Notes under the pieces: generated by a model
What the model was told of the DNA's origin: nothing
Seen by the model: only the letters and a program-made list of their open reading frames with translations
Databases searched by the model: none
Program-made: the position numbers and the translations under genes
Shown: one piece after another, positions 38,706-51,915 of the stretch
Numbering within the stretch: the stretch's first letter is position 1
How the letters are laid out: each line of letters starts with the position of its first letter
Assembly: GCA_037954325.1 (NCBI GenBank)
Contig: JBBMNZ010000006.1
Coordinates: forward strand, 4,804,001-4,868,000
Source: Fistularia commersonii
Taxonomy: Eukaryota > Chordata > Actinopteri > Syngnathiformes > Fistulariidae
Reading direction: 5' to 3'
Length of the DNA stretch: 64,000 bases

Positions 38706-41700
38706 TTGAACGAATGGCTATATCTTTTGAACTTGTGGCTGGATTACACTGAATTTTACATATATTGTGCGGAATCATGTCCTGAACAAAATATGTCAAC
38801 AACAGAAACCAGCTTGATGAAATTCATTAGGTATTTCCACTCCGAATCAAAAATGCTTCAACTCGGAGTGATAAGCACTTTTGAACGAATGGCTTTATCT
38901 TTTGAACCTGTGGCTGGATTACACTGAATTTGACATATATTGTGCAGAATCTTGTCCTAAACAACATATTTCAACAGCCGAAACCAGTTTCATGAAATTC
39001 ATTAGTTATTTCCACTTCGAATCAAAAACGCTTCAACTCGGACAGATAAGCACTTTTTTGAACGAATGGCAATATCTTTTGAACCTGTGGCTGGATTACA
39101 CTGAATTTGACATATATTGTGCAGAATCAAGTCCTAAACAACATATTTCAACAGCAGAAACCAGCTTGATGAAATTCATTAGTTATTTCCACTCTGTATC
39201 AAAAACGCTTTAACTCGGTGAGATTAGCAGTTCTTTGAACGAATGGCTATATTTTTTGAACTTGTGGCTGGATTACACTGAATTTGACATATAATGTGCA
39301 GAATCATTTCCTAAACAACATATTTCAACAGCAGAAATCAGCTTCATGAAATTCATGAGTTATTTCCAATCTGTATCAAAAACGCCTCAACTCGGTGAGA
39401 TAAGCACTTTTTTGAATGAATGGCAATATCTTTTGAACCTGTGGCTGGATTACACTGAATTTGACATATATTGTGCAGAATCAAGTCCTAAACAACATAT
39501 TTCAACAGCAGAAACCAGCTTGATGAAATTCATTAGTTATTTCCACTCTGTATCAAAAACGCTTTAACTCGGTGAGATTAGCACTTCTTTGAACGAATGG
39601 CTATATCTTTTGAACTTGTGGCTGGATTACACTGAATTTGACATATAATGTGCAGAATCATGTCCTAAACAACATATTTCAACAGCAGAAATCAGCTTCA
39701 TGAAATTCATGAGTTATTTCCAATCTGTATCAAAAACGCCTCAACTCGGTGAGATAAGCACTTTTTTGAATAAATGCCTATATCTTTTGAACCTGTGGCT
39801 GGATTACGCTGACTTTGACATATATTGTGCAGAATAAAGTCCTAAACAACATATTTCAACAGCAGAAACCAGCTTCATGAAATTCATTAGTTATTTCCAC
39901 TCTGTATCAAAAACGCTTTAACTCGGTGAGATTAGCACTTCTTTGAACGAATGGCTATATCTTTTGAACTTGTGGCTGGATTACACTGAATTTGAAATAT
40001 ATTGTGCAGAATCATGTCCTAAACAACTTATTTCAACAGCAGAAACCAGCTTGATGAAATTCATTAGTTATTTCCACTCCGAATCAATTATGCTTCAACC
40101 CAGTGACATAAGCACTTATTGAACGAATGGCTATATCTTTTGAACTTGTGGCTGGATTACACTGAATTTGACATATATTGTGCAGAATCATGTCCTGAAC
40201 AAGATATGTCAACAACAGAAACCAACTTGATGAAATTCAATAGGTATTTCCACTCCGAATCAAAAATGCTTCAACTCGGAGAAATAAGCACTTTTGAACG
40301 AATGGCTATATCTTTTGAACCTGTGGCTGGATTACACTGAATTTGACATATATTTTGCAGAATCATGTCCTTAACAACATATTTGAACAGCAGAAACCAG
40401 CTTGATGAAATTCATTAGTTATTTCCACTCTGTATCAAACACGCTTCAACTCGGTGAGATTAGCACTTCTTTGAACGAATGGCTATATCTTTTGAACTTG
40501 TGGCTGGATTACACTGAATTTGACATATATTGTGCAGAATCATGTCCTAAACAACATATTTCAACCGCAGAAATCAGCTTCATGAAATTCATGAGTTATT
40601 TCCAATCTGTATCAAAAACGCTTCAACTCGGACAGATAAGCACTTTTTTGAACGAATGGCAATATCTTTTGAACCTGTGGCTGGATTACAGTGAATTTGA
40701 CATATATTGTACAGAATCAAGTCCTAAACAACATATTTCAAAAGCAGAAACCAGCTTGATGAAATTCATTAGTTATTTCCACTCTGTATCAAAAACGCTT
40801 TAACTCAGTGAGATTAGCAGTTCTTTGAACGAATGGCTATATCTTTTGAACTTGTGGCTGGATTACATTGAATTTGAAATATATTGTGCAGAATCATGTC
40901 CTAAACAACTTATTTCAACAGCAGAAACCAGCTTGATGAAATTCATTAGTTATTTCCACTCCGAATCAATTATGCTTCAACCCAGTGACATAAGCACTTA
41001 TTGAACGAATGGCTATATCTTTTGAACTTGTGGCTGGATTACACTGAATTTTACATATATTGTGCGGAATCATGTCCTGAACAAGACATGTCAACAACAG
41101 AAACCAGCTTGATGAAATTCAATAGGTATTTCCACTCCGAATCAAAAATGCTTCAACTCGGAGTGATAAGCACTTTTGAACGAATGGCTTTATCTTTTGA
41201 ACCTGTGGCTGGATTACACTGAATTTGACATATATTGTGCAGAATCTTGTCCTAAACAACATATTTCAACAGCCGAAACCAGTTTCATGAAATTCATTAG
41301 TTATTTCCACTTCGAATCAAAAACGCTTCAACTCGGAGTGATAAGCACTTTTTTGAACGAATGGCAATATCTTTTGAACCTGTGGCTGGATTACACTGAA
41401 TTTGACAATATTGTGCAGAATCAAGTCCTAAACAACATATTTCAACAGCAGAAACCAGCTTGATGAAATTCATTAGTTATTTCCACTCTGTATCAAAAAC
41501 GCTTTAACTCGGTGAGATTAGCAGTTCTTTGAACGAATGGCTATATTTTTTGAACTTGTGGCTGGATTACACTGAATTTGACATATAATGTGCAGAATCA
41601 TTTCCTAAACAACATATTTCAACAGCAGAAATCAGCTTCATGAAATTCATGAGTTATTTCCAATCTGTATCAAAAACGCTTCAACTCGGTGAGATAAGCA

Positions 41701-42762
41701 CTTTTTTGAATGAATGGCTATATCTTTTGAACCTGTGGCTGGATTACGCTGGATTTGACATATATTGTGCAGAATCAAGTCCTAAACAACATATTTCAAC
41801 AGCAAAAACCAGCTTGATGAAATTCATTAGTTATTTCCACTCTGTATCAAAAACGCTTTAACTCGGTGAGATTAGCAGTTCTTTGAACGAATGGCTATAT
41901 CTTTTGAACTTGTGGCTGGATTACACTGAATTTGACATATATTGTGCAGAATCATGTCCTAAACAACTTATTTCAACAGCAGAAACCAGCTTGATGAAAT
42001 TCATTAGTTATTTCCACTCCGAATCAATTATGCTTCAACCCAGTGACATAAGCACTTATTGAACGAATGGCTATATCTTTTGAACTTGTGGCTGGATTAC
42101 ACTGAATTTGACATATATTGTGCGGAATCATGTCCTAAACAAATAATTTCAACAACAGAAACCAGCTTGATGAAATTCAATAGGTATTTCCACTCCGAAT
42201 CAAAATGCTTCAACTCGGAGAGATAAGCACTTTTGAACGAATGGCTATATCTTTTGAACCTGTGGCTGGATTACACTGAATTTGACATATATTGTGCAGA
42301 ATCTTGTCCTAAACAACATATTTCAACAGCCGAAACCAGTTTCATGAAATTCATTAGTTATTTCCACTCCGAATCAAAAACGCTTCCACTCGGACAGATA
42401 AGCACTTTTTTGAATGAATGGCAATATCTTTTGAACCTGTGGCTGGATTACACTGAATTTGACATATATTGTGCAGAATCAAGTCCTAAACAACATATTT
42501 CAACAGCAGAAACCAGCTTGATGAAATTCATTAGTTATTTCCAATCTGTATCAAAAACGCTTTAACTCGGTGAGATTAGCAGTTCTTTGAACAAATGGCT
42601 ATATCTTTTGAACCTGTGGCTGGATTACACTGAATTTGAAATATATTGTGCAGAATCATGTCCTAAACAACTTATTTCAATAGCAGAAACCAGCTTGATG
42701 AAATTCATTACTTATTTCCACTACGAATCAATTATGCTTCAACCCAGTGACATAAGCACTTA
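38706..42762 (+). repeat. Same HOR, copy 3, 4,057 bp
   Basis: Aligns to copy 2 at +3,176 from its start, then to copy 1 at +7,234 through the 882-bp block (40,119-41,000) that copy 2 lacks. The 'gacaatattg' deletion recurs at 41,404. One additional base is missing near 42,201 ('caaaatgctt' for 'caaaaatgctt'), which makes the unit 4,057 bp. At 40,280 it reads 'ggagaaataagc' where copy 1 has 'ggagtgataagc'. Confidence 0.87.
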
Positions 42763-44402
42763 TTGAACGAATGGCTATATCTTTTGAACTTGTGGCTGGA
42801 TTACACTGAATTTTACATATATTGTGCGGAATCATGTCCTGAACAAAATATGTCAACAACAGAAACCAGCTTGATGAAATTCATTAGGTATTTCCACTCC
42901 GAATCAAAAATGCTTCAACTCGGAGTGATAAGCACTTTTGAACGAATGGCTTTATCTTTTGAACCTGTGGCTGGATTACACTGAATTTGACATATATTGT
43001 GCAGAATCTTGTCCTAAACAACATATTTCAACAGCCGAAACCAGTTTCATGAAATTCATTAGTTATTTCCACTTCGAATCAAAAACGCTTCAACTCGGAC
43101 AGATAAGCACTTTTTTGAACGAATGGCAATATCTTTTGAACCTGTGGCTGGATTACACTGAATTTGACATATATTGTGCAGAATCAAGTCCTAAACAACA
43201 TATTTCAACAGCAGAAACCAGCTTGATGAAATTCATTAGTTATTTCCACTCTGTATCAAAAACGCTTTAACTCGGTGAGATTAGCAGTTCTTTGAACGAA
43301 TGGCTATATTTTTTGAACTTGTGGCTGGATTACACTGAATTTGACATATAATGTGCAGAATCATTTCCTAAACAACATATTTCAACAGCAGAAATCAGCT
43401 TCATGAAATTCATGACTTATTTCCAATCTGTATCAAAAACGCTTCAACTCGGTGAGATAAGCACTTTTTTGAATGAATGGCTATATCTTTTGAACCTGTG
43501 GCTGGATTACGCTGGATTTGACATATATTGTGCAGAATCAAGTCCTAAACAACATATTTCAACAGCAAAAACCAGCTTGATGAAATTCATTAGTTATTTC
43601 CACTCTGTATCAAAAACGCTTTAACTCGGTGAGATTAGCACTTCTTTGAACGAATGGCTATATCTTTTGAACTTGTGGCTGGATTACACTGAATTTGAAA
43701 TATATTGTGCGGAATCATGTCCTGAACAAGATATGTCAACAACAGAAACCAGCTTGATGAAATTCAATAGGTATTTCCACTCCGAATCAAAAATGCTTCA
43801 ACTCGGAGAGATAAGCACTTTTGAACGAATGGCTATATCTTTTGAACCTGTGGCTGGATTACACTGAATTTGACATATATTGTGCAGAATCTTGTCCTAA
43901 ACAACATATTTCAACAGCCGAAACCAGTTTCATGAAATTCATTAGTTATTTCCACTCCGAATCAAAAACGCTTCCACTCGGACAGATAAGCAATTTTTTG
44001 AATGAATGGCAATATCTTTTGAACCTGTGGCTGGATTACACTGAATTTGACATATATTGTGCAGAATCAAGTCCTAAACAACATATTTAAACATCAGAAA
44101 CCAGCTTGATGAAATTCATTAGTTATTTCCAATCTGTATCAAAAACGCTTTAACTCGGTGAGATTAGCAGTTCTTTGAACGAATGGCTATATTTTTTGAA
44201 CTTGTGGCTGGATTACACTGAATTTGACATATAATGTGCAGAATCATTTCCTAAACAACATATTTCAACAGCAGAAATCAGCTTCATGAAATTCATGAGT
44301 TATTTCCAATCTGTATCAAAAACGCTTCAACTCGGTGAGATAAGCACTTTTTTGAATGAATGGCTATATCTTTTGAACCTGTGGCTGGATTACGCTGGAT
44401 TT
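42763..44402 (+). repeat. Hybrid HOR segment after the 4-kb units
   Basis: Starts like the previous unit (signature dimer, then a 'cacttcgaatc' monomer) but at about 43,403 jumps to the monomer seen inside the unit at 34,406 ('cttcaactcggtgag ... ctggatttgac'). Local variants are 'catgacttatttcc' (43,412), 'aagcaatttttt' (43,988), 'catatttaaacatcag' (44,083) and 'gcagaatgaag' (44,416). About 43,340-44,080 is repeated at 52,869-53,609, offset 9,529 bp. Confidence 0.78.
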
Positions 44403-47400
44403 GACATATATTGTGCAGAATGAAGTCCTAAACAACATATTTCAACAGCAAAAACCAGCTTGATGAAATTCATTAGTTATTTCCACTCTGTATCAAAAAC
44501 GCTTTAACTCGGTGAGATTAGCAGTTCTTTGAACGAATGGCTATATCTTTTGAACCTGTGGCTGGATTACACTGAATTTGACATATATTGTGCAGAATCA
44601 TGTCCTAAACAACTTATTTCAACAGCAGAAACCAGCTTGATGAAATTCATTAGTTATTTCCACTCCGAATCAATTATGCTTCAACCCAGTGACATAAGCA
44701 CTTATTGAACGAATGGCTATATCTTTTGAACTTGTGGCTGGATTACACTGAATTTGACATATATTGTGCGGAATCATGTCCTAAACAAATAATTTCAACA
44801 ACAGAAACCAGCTTGATGAAATTCAATAGGTATTTCCACTCCGAATCAAAAATGCTTCAACTCGGAGAGATAAGCACTTTTGAACGAATGGCTATATCTT
44901 TTGAACCTGTGGCTGGATTACACTGAATTTGACATATATTGTGCAGAATCTTGTCCTAAACAACATATTTCAACAGCCGAAACCAGTTTCATGAAATTCA
45001 TTAGTTATTTCCACTCCGAATCAAAAACGCTTCCACTCGGACAGATAAGCACTTTTTTGAATGAATGGCAATATCTTTTGAACCTGTGGCTGGATTACAC
45101 TGAATTTGACATATATTGTGCAGAATCAAGTCCTAAACAACATATTTCAACAGCAGAAACCAGCTTGATGAAATTCATTAGTTATTTCCAATCTGTATCA
45201 AAAACGCTTTAACTCGGTGAGATTAGCAGTTCTTTGAACAAATGGCTATATCTTTTGAACCTGTGGCTGGATTACACTGAATTTGAAATATATTGTGCAG
45301 AATCATGTCCTAAACAACTTATTTCAATAGCAGAAACCAGCTTGATGAAATTCATTACTTATTTCCACTACGAATCAATTATGCTTCAACCCAGTGACAT
45401 AAGCACTTATTGAACGAATGGCTATATCTTTTGAACTTGTGGCTGGATTACACTGAATTTTACATATATTGTGCAGAATCATGTCCTGAACAAAATATGT
45501 CAACAACAGAAACCAGCTTGATGAAATTCAATAGGTATTTCCACTCCGAATCAAAAATGCTTCAACTCGGAGTGATAAGCACTTTTGAACGAATGGCTTT
45601 ATCTTTTGAACCTGTGGCTGGATTACACTGAATTTGACATATATTGTGCAGAATCTTGTCCTAAACAACATATTTCAACAGCCGAAACCAGTTTCATGAA
45701 ATTCATTAGTTATTTCCACTTCGAATCAAAAACGCTTCAACTCGGACAGATAAGCACTTTTTTGAACGAATGGCAATATCTTTTGAACCTGTGGCTGGAT
45801 TACACTGAATTTGACATATATTGTGCAGAATCAAGTCCTAAACAACATATTTCAACAGCAGAAACCAGCTTGATGAAATTCATTAGTTATTTCCACTCTG
45901 TATCAAAAACGCTTTAACTCAGTGAGATTAGCAGTTCTTTGAACGAATGGCTATATTTTTTGAACTTGTGGCTGGATTACACTGAATTTGACATATAATG
46001 TGCAGAATCATTTCCTAAACAACATATTTCAACAGCAGAAATCAGCTTCATGAAATTCATGAGTTATTTCCAATCTGTATCAAAAAGGCTTCAACTCGGT
46101 GAGATAAGCACTTTTTTGAATGAATGGCTATATCTTTTGAACCTGTGGCTGGATTACGCTGGATTTGACATATATTGTTCAGAATCAAGTCCTAAACAAC
46201 ATATTTCAACAGCAAAAACCAGCTTGATGAAATTCATTAGTTATTTCCACTCGGTATCAAAAACGCTTTAACTCGGTGAGATTAGCACTTCTTTGAACGA
46301 ATGGCTATATCTTTTGAACTTGTGGCTGGATTACACTGAATTTGAAATATATTGTGCGGAATCATGTCCTGAACAAGATATGTCAACAACAGAAACCAGC
46401 TTGATGAAATTCATTAGTTATTTCCACTCCGAATCAATTATGCTTCAACCCAGTGACATAAGCACTTATTGAACGAATGGCTATATCTTTTGAACTTGTG
46501 GCTGGATTACACTGAATTTGACATATATTGTGCAGAATCTTGTCCTAAACAACATATTTCAACAGCAGAAACCAGTTTCATGAAATTCATTAGTTATTTC
46601 CACTCCGAATCAAAAACGCTTCCACTCGGACAGATAAGCACTTTTTTGAATGAATGGCAATATCTTTTGAACCTGTGGCTGGATTACACTGAATTTGACA
46701 TATATTGTGCAGAATCAAGTCCTAAACAACATATTTCAACATCAGAAACCAGATTGATGAAATTCATTAGTTATTTCCAATCTGTATCAAAAACGCTTTA
46801 ACTCGGTGAGATTAGCAGTTCTTTGAACAAATGGCTATATCTTTTGAACCTGTGGTTGGATTACACTGAATTTGAAATATATTGTGCAGAATCATGTCCT
46901 AAACAACTTATTTCAATAGCAGAAACCAGCTTGATGAAATTCATTACTTATTTCCACTACGAATCAATTATGCTTCAACCCAGTGACATAAGCACTTATT
47001 GAACGAATGGCTATATCTTTTGAACTTGTGGCTGGATTACACTGAATTTTACATATATTGTGCGGAATCATGTCCTGAACAAAATATGTCAACAACAGAA
47101 ACCAGCTTGATGAAATTCAATAGGTATTTCCACTCCTAATCAAAAATGCTTCAACTCGGAGTGATAAGCACTTTTGAACGAATGGCTTTATCTTTTGAAC
47201 CTGTGGCTGGATTACACAGAATTTGACATATATTGTGCAGAATCTTGTCCTAAACAACATATTTCAACAGCCGAAACCAGTTTCATGAAATTCATTAGTT
47301 ATTTCCACTTCGAATCAAAAACGCTTCAACTCGGACAGATAAGCACTTTTTTGAACGAATGGCAATATCTTTTGAACCTGTGGCTGGATTACACTGAATT

Positions 47401-48107
47401 TGACATATAATGTGCAGAATCATTTCCTAAACAACATATTTCAACAGCAGAAATCAGCTTCATGAAATTCATGAGTTATTTCCAATCTGTATCAAAAACG
47501 CTTCAACTCGGTGAGATAAGCACTTTTTTGAATGAATGGCTATATCTTTTGAACCTGTGGCTGGATTACGCTGGATTTGACATATATTGTGCAGAATCAA
47601 GTCCTAAACAACATATTTCAACAGCAAAAACCAGCTTGATGAAATTCATTAGTTATTTCCACTCTGTATCAAAAACGCTTTAACTCGGTGAGATTAGCAC
47701 TTCTTTGAACGAATGGCTATATCTTTTGAACTTGTGGCTGGATTACACTGAATTTGAAATATATTGTGCGGAATCATGTCCTGAACAAGATATGTCAACA
47801 ACAGAAACCAGCTTGATGAAATTCAATAGGTATTTCCACTCCGAATCAAAAATGCTTCAACTCGGAGAGATAAGCACTTTTGAACGAATGGCTATATCTT
47901 TTGAACCTGTGGCTGGATTACACTGAATTTGACATATATTGTGCAGAATCTTGTCCTAAACAACATATTTCAACAGCCGAAACCAGTTTCATGAAATTCA
48001 TTAGTTATTTCCACTTCGAATCAAAAACGCTTCAACTCGGACAGATAAGCACTTTTTTGAACGAATGGCAATATCTTTTGAACCTGTGGCTGGATTACAC
48101 TGAATTT
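44403..48107 (+). repeat. 3,705-bp (21-monomer) higher-order repeat, copy 1
   Basis: Private marks recur exactly 3,705 bp downstream: 'aaaaaggcttcaac' (46,083), 'attgttcagaatc' (46,174), 'ccactcggtatc' (46,248), 'catcagaaaccagattg' (46,740), 'tggttggattac' (46,853) and 'cactcctaatc' (47,131). The first 700 bp or so is less similar between copies than the rest ('aacaaataatttc' against 'aacaacatatttc'), so the duplication edge may lie nearer 45,110. Copy 1 alone has 'attacacagaat' at 47,212. Confidence 0.85.
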
Positions 48108-51100
48108 GACATATATTGTGCAGAATCAAGTCCTAAACAACATATTTCAACAGCAAAAACCAGCTTGATGAAATTCATTAGTTATTTCCACTCTGTATCA
48201 AAAACGCTTTAACTCGGTGAGATTAGCACTTCTTTGAACGAATGGCTATATCTTTTGAACTTGGGGCTGGATTACACTGAATTTGACATATATTGTGCAG
48301 AATCATGTCCTAAACAACTTATTTCAACAGCAGAAACCAGCTTGATGAAATTCATTAGTTATTTCCACTCCGAATCAATTATGCTTCAACCCAGTGACAT
48401 AAGCACTTATTGAACGAATGGCTATATCTTTTGAACTTGTGGCTGGATTACACTGAATTTGACATATATTGTGCGGAATCATGTCCTAAACAACATATTT
48501 CAACAACAGAAACCAGCTTGATGAAATTCAATAGGTATTTCCACTCCGAATCAAAAATGCTTCAACTCGGAGAGATAAGCACTTTTGAACGAATGGCTAT
48601 ATCTTTTGAACCTGTGGCTGGATTACACTGAATTTGAAATATATTGTGCAGAATCATGTCCTAAACAACATATTTCAACAGCAGAAACCAGTTTCATGAA
48701 ATTCATTAGTTATTTCCACTCCGAATCAAAAACGCTTCCACTCGGACAGATAAGCACTTTTTTGAATGAATGGCAATATCTTTTGAACTTGTGGCTGGAT
48801 TACACTGAATTTGAAATATATTGTGCAGAATCAAGTCCTAAACAACATATTTCAACAGCAGAAACCAGCTTGATGAAATTCATTAGTTATTTCCAATCTG
48901 TATCAAAAACGCTTTAACTCGGTGAGATTAGCAGTTCTTTGAACAAATGGCTATATCTTTTGAACCTGTGGCTGGATTACACTGAATTTGAAATATATTG
49001 TGCAGAATCATGTCCTAAACAACTTATTTCCATAGCAGAAACCAGCTTGATGAAATTCATTACTTATTTCCACTACGAATCAATTATGCTTCAACCCAGT
49101 GACATAAGCACTTATTGAACGAATGGCTATATCTTTTGAACTTGTGGCTGGATTACACTGAATTTTACATATATTGTGCAGAATCATGTCCTGAACAAAA
49201 TATGTCAACAACAGAAACCAGCTTGATGAAATTCAATAGGTATTTCCACTCCGAATCAAAAATGCTTCAACTCGGAGTGATAAGCACTTTTGAACGAATG
49301 GCTTTATCTTTTGAACCTGTGGCTGGATTACACTGAATTTGACATATATTGTGCAGAATCTTGTCCTAAACAACATATTTCAACAGCCGAAACCAGTTTC
49401 ATGAAATTCATTAGTTATTTCCACTTCGAATCAAAAACGCTTCAACTCGGACAGATAAGCACTTTTTTGAACGAATGGCAATATCTTTTGAACCTGTGGC
49501 TGGATTACACTGAATTTGACATATATTGTGCAGAATCAAGTCCTAAACAACATATTTCAACAGCAGAAACCAGCTTGATGAAATTCATTAGTTATTTCCA
49601 CTCTGTATCAAAAACGCTTTAACTCAGTGAGATTAGCAGTTCTTTGAACGAATGGCTATATTTTTTGAACTTGTGGCTGGATTACACTGAATTTGACATA
49701 TAATGTGCAGAATCATTTCCTAAACAACATATTTCAACAGCAGAAATCAGCTTCATGAAATTCATGAGTTATTTCCAATCTGTATCAAAAAGGCTTCAAC
49801 TCGGTGAGATAAGCACTTTTTTGAATGAATGGCTATATCTTTTGAACCTGTGGCTGGATTACGCTGGATTTGACATATATTGTTCAGAATCAAGTCCTAA
49901 ACAACATATTTCAACAGCAAAAACCAGCTTGATGAAATTCATTAGTTATTTCCACTCGGTATCAAAAACGCTTTAACTCGGTGAGATTAGCACTTCTTTG
50001 AACGAATGGCTATATCTTTTGAACTTGTGGCTGGATTACACTGAATTTGAAATATATTGTGCGGAATCATGTCCTGAACAAGATATGTCAACAACAGAAA
50101 CCAGCTTGATGAAATTCATTAGTTATTTCCACTCCGAATCAATTATGCTTCAACCCAGTGACATAAGCACTTATTGAACGAATGGCTATATCTTTTGAAC
50201 TTGTGGCTGGATTACACTGAATTTGACATATATTGTGCAGAATCTTGTCCTAAACAACATATTTCAACAGCAGAAACCAGTTTCATGAAATTCATTAGTT
50301 ATTTCCACTCCGAATCAAAAACGCTTCCACTCGGACAGATAAGCACTTTTTTGAATGAATGGCAATATCTTTTGAACCTGTGGCTGGATTACACTGAATT
50401 TGACATATATTGTGCAGAATCAAGTCCTAAACAACATATTTCAACATCAGAAACCAGATTGATGAAATTCATTAGTTATTTCCAATCTGTATCAAAAACG
50501 CTTTAACTCGGTGAGATTAGCAGTTCTTTGAACAAATGGCTATATCTTTTGAACCTGTGGTTGGATTACACTGAATTTGAAATATATTGTGCAGAATCAT
50601 GTCCTAAACAACTTATTTCAATAGCAGAAACCAGCTTGATGAAATTCATTACTTATTTCCACTACGAATCAATTATGCTTCAACCCAGTGACATAAGCAC
50701 TTATTGAACGAATGGCTATATCTTTTGAACTTGTGGCTGGATTACACTGAATTTTACATATATTGTGCGGAATCATGTCCTGAACAAAATATGTCAACAA
50801 CAGAAACCAGCTTGATGAAATTCAATAGGTATTTCCACTCCTAATCAAAAATGCTTCAACTCGGAGTGATAAGCACTTTTGAACGAATGGCTTTATCTTT
50901 TGAACCTGTGGCTGGATTACACTGAATTTGACATATATTGTGCAGAATCTTGTCCTAAACAACATATTTCAACAGCCGAAACCAGTTTCATGAAATTCAT
51001 TAGTTATTTCCACTTCGAATCAAAAACGCTTCAACTCGGACAGATAAGCACTTTTTTGAACGAATGGCAATATCTTTTGAACCTGTGGCTGGATTACACT

Positions 51101-51915
51101 GAATTTGACATATAATGTGCAGAATCATTTCCTAAACAACATATTTCAACAGCAGAAATCAGCTTCATGAAATTCATGAGTTATTTCCAATCTGTATCAA
51201 AAACGCTTCAACTCGGTGAGATAAGCACTTTTTTGAATGAATGGCTATATCTTTTGAACCTGTGGCTGGATTACGCTGGATTTGACATATATTGTGCAGA
51301 ATCAAGTCCTAAACAACATATTTCAACAGCAAAAACCAGCTTGATGAAATTCATTAGTTATTTCCACTCTGTATCAAAAACGCTTTAACTCGGTGAGATT
51401 AGCACTTCTTTGAACGAATGGCTATATCTTTTGAACTTGTGGCTGGATTACACTGAATTTGAAATATATTGTGCGGAATCATGTCCTGAACAAGATATGT
51501 CAACAACAGAAACCAGCTTGATGAAATTCAATAGGTATTTCCACTCCGAATCAAAAATGCTTCAACTCGGAGAGATAAGCACTTTTGAACGAATGGCTAT
51601 ATCTTTTGAACCTGTGGCTGGATTACACTGAATTTGACATATATTGTGCAGAATCTTGTCCTAAACAACATATTTCAACAGCCGAAACCAGTTTCATGAA
51701 ATTCATTAGTTATTTCCACTTCGAATCAAAAACGCTTCAACTCGGACAGATAAGCACTTTTTTGAACGAATGGCAATATCTTTTGAACCTGTGGCTGGAT
51801 TACACTGAATTTGACATATATTGTGCAGAATCAAGTCCTAAACAACATATTTCAACAGCAGAAACCAGCTTGATGAAATTCATTAGTTATTTCCACTCTG
51901 TATCAAAAACGCTTT
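48108..51915 (+). repeat. 3,705-bp higher-order repeat, copy 2
   Basis: Repeats all the private variants of copy 1 at +3,705. At the left it has its own changes: 'ttggggctgg' (48,261), 'aatttgaaatat' (48,632) and 'atttccatagcag' (49,027). Alignment continues about 100 bp past one full period and fails near 51,915, where 'actcagtgag' replaces 'actcggtgag'. A piece of the same unit (the 'catcagaaacc' monomer and 'tggttggattac') reappears at 52,000-52,500, offset about 5,470 bp, as a partial third copy. Confidence 0.83.
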
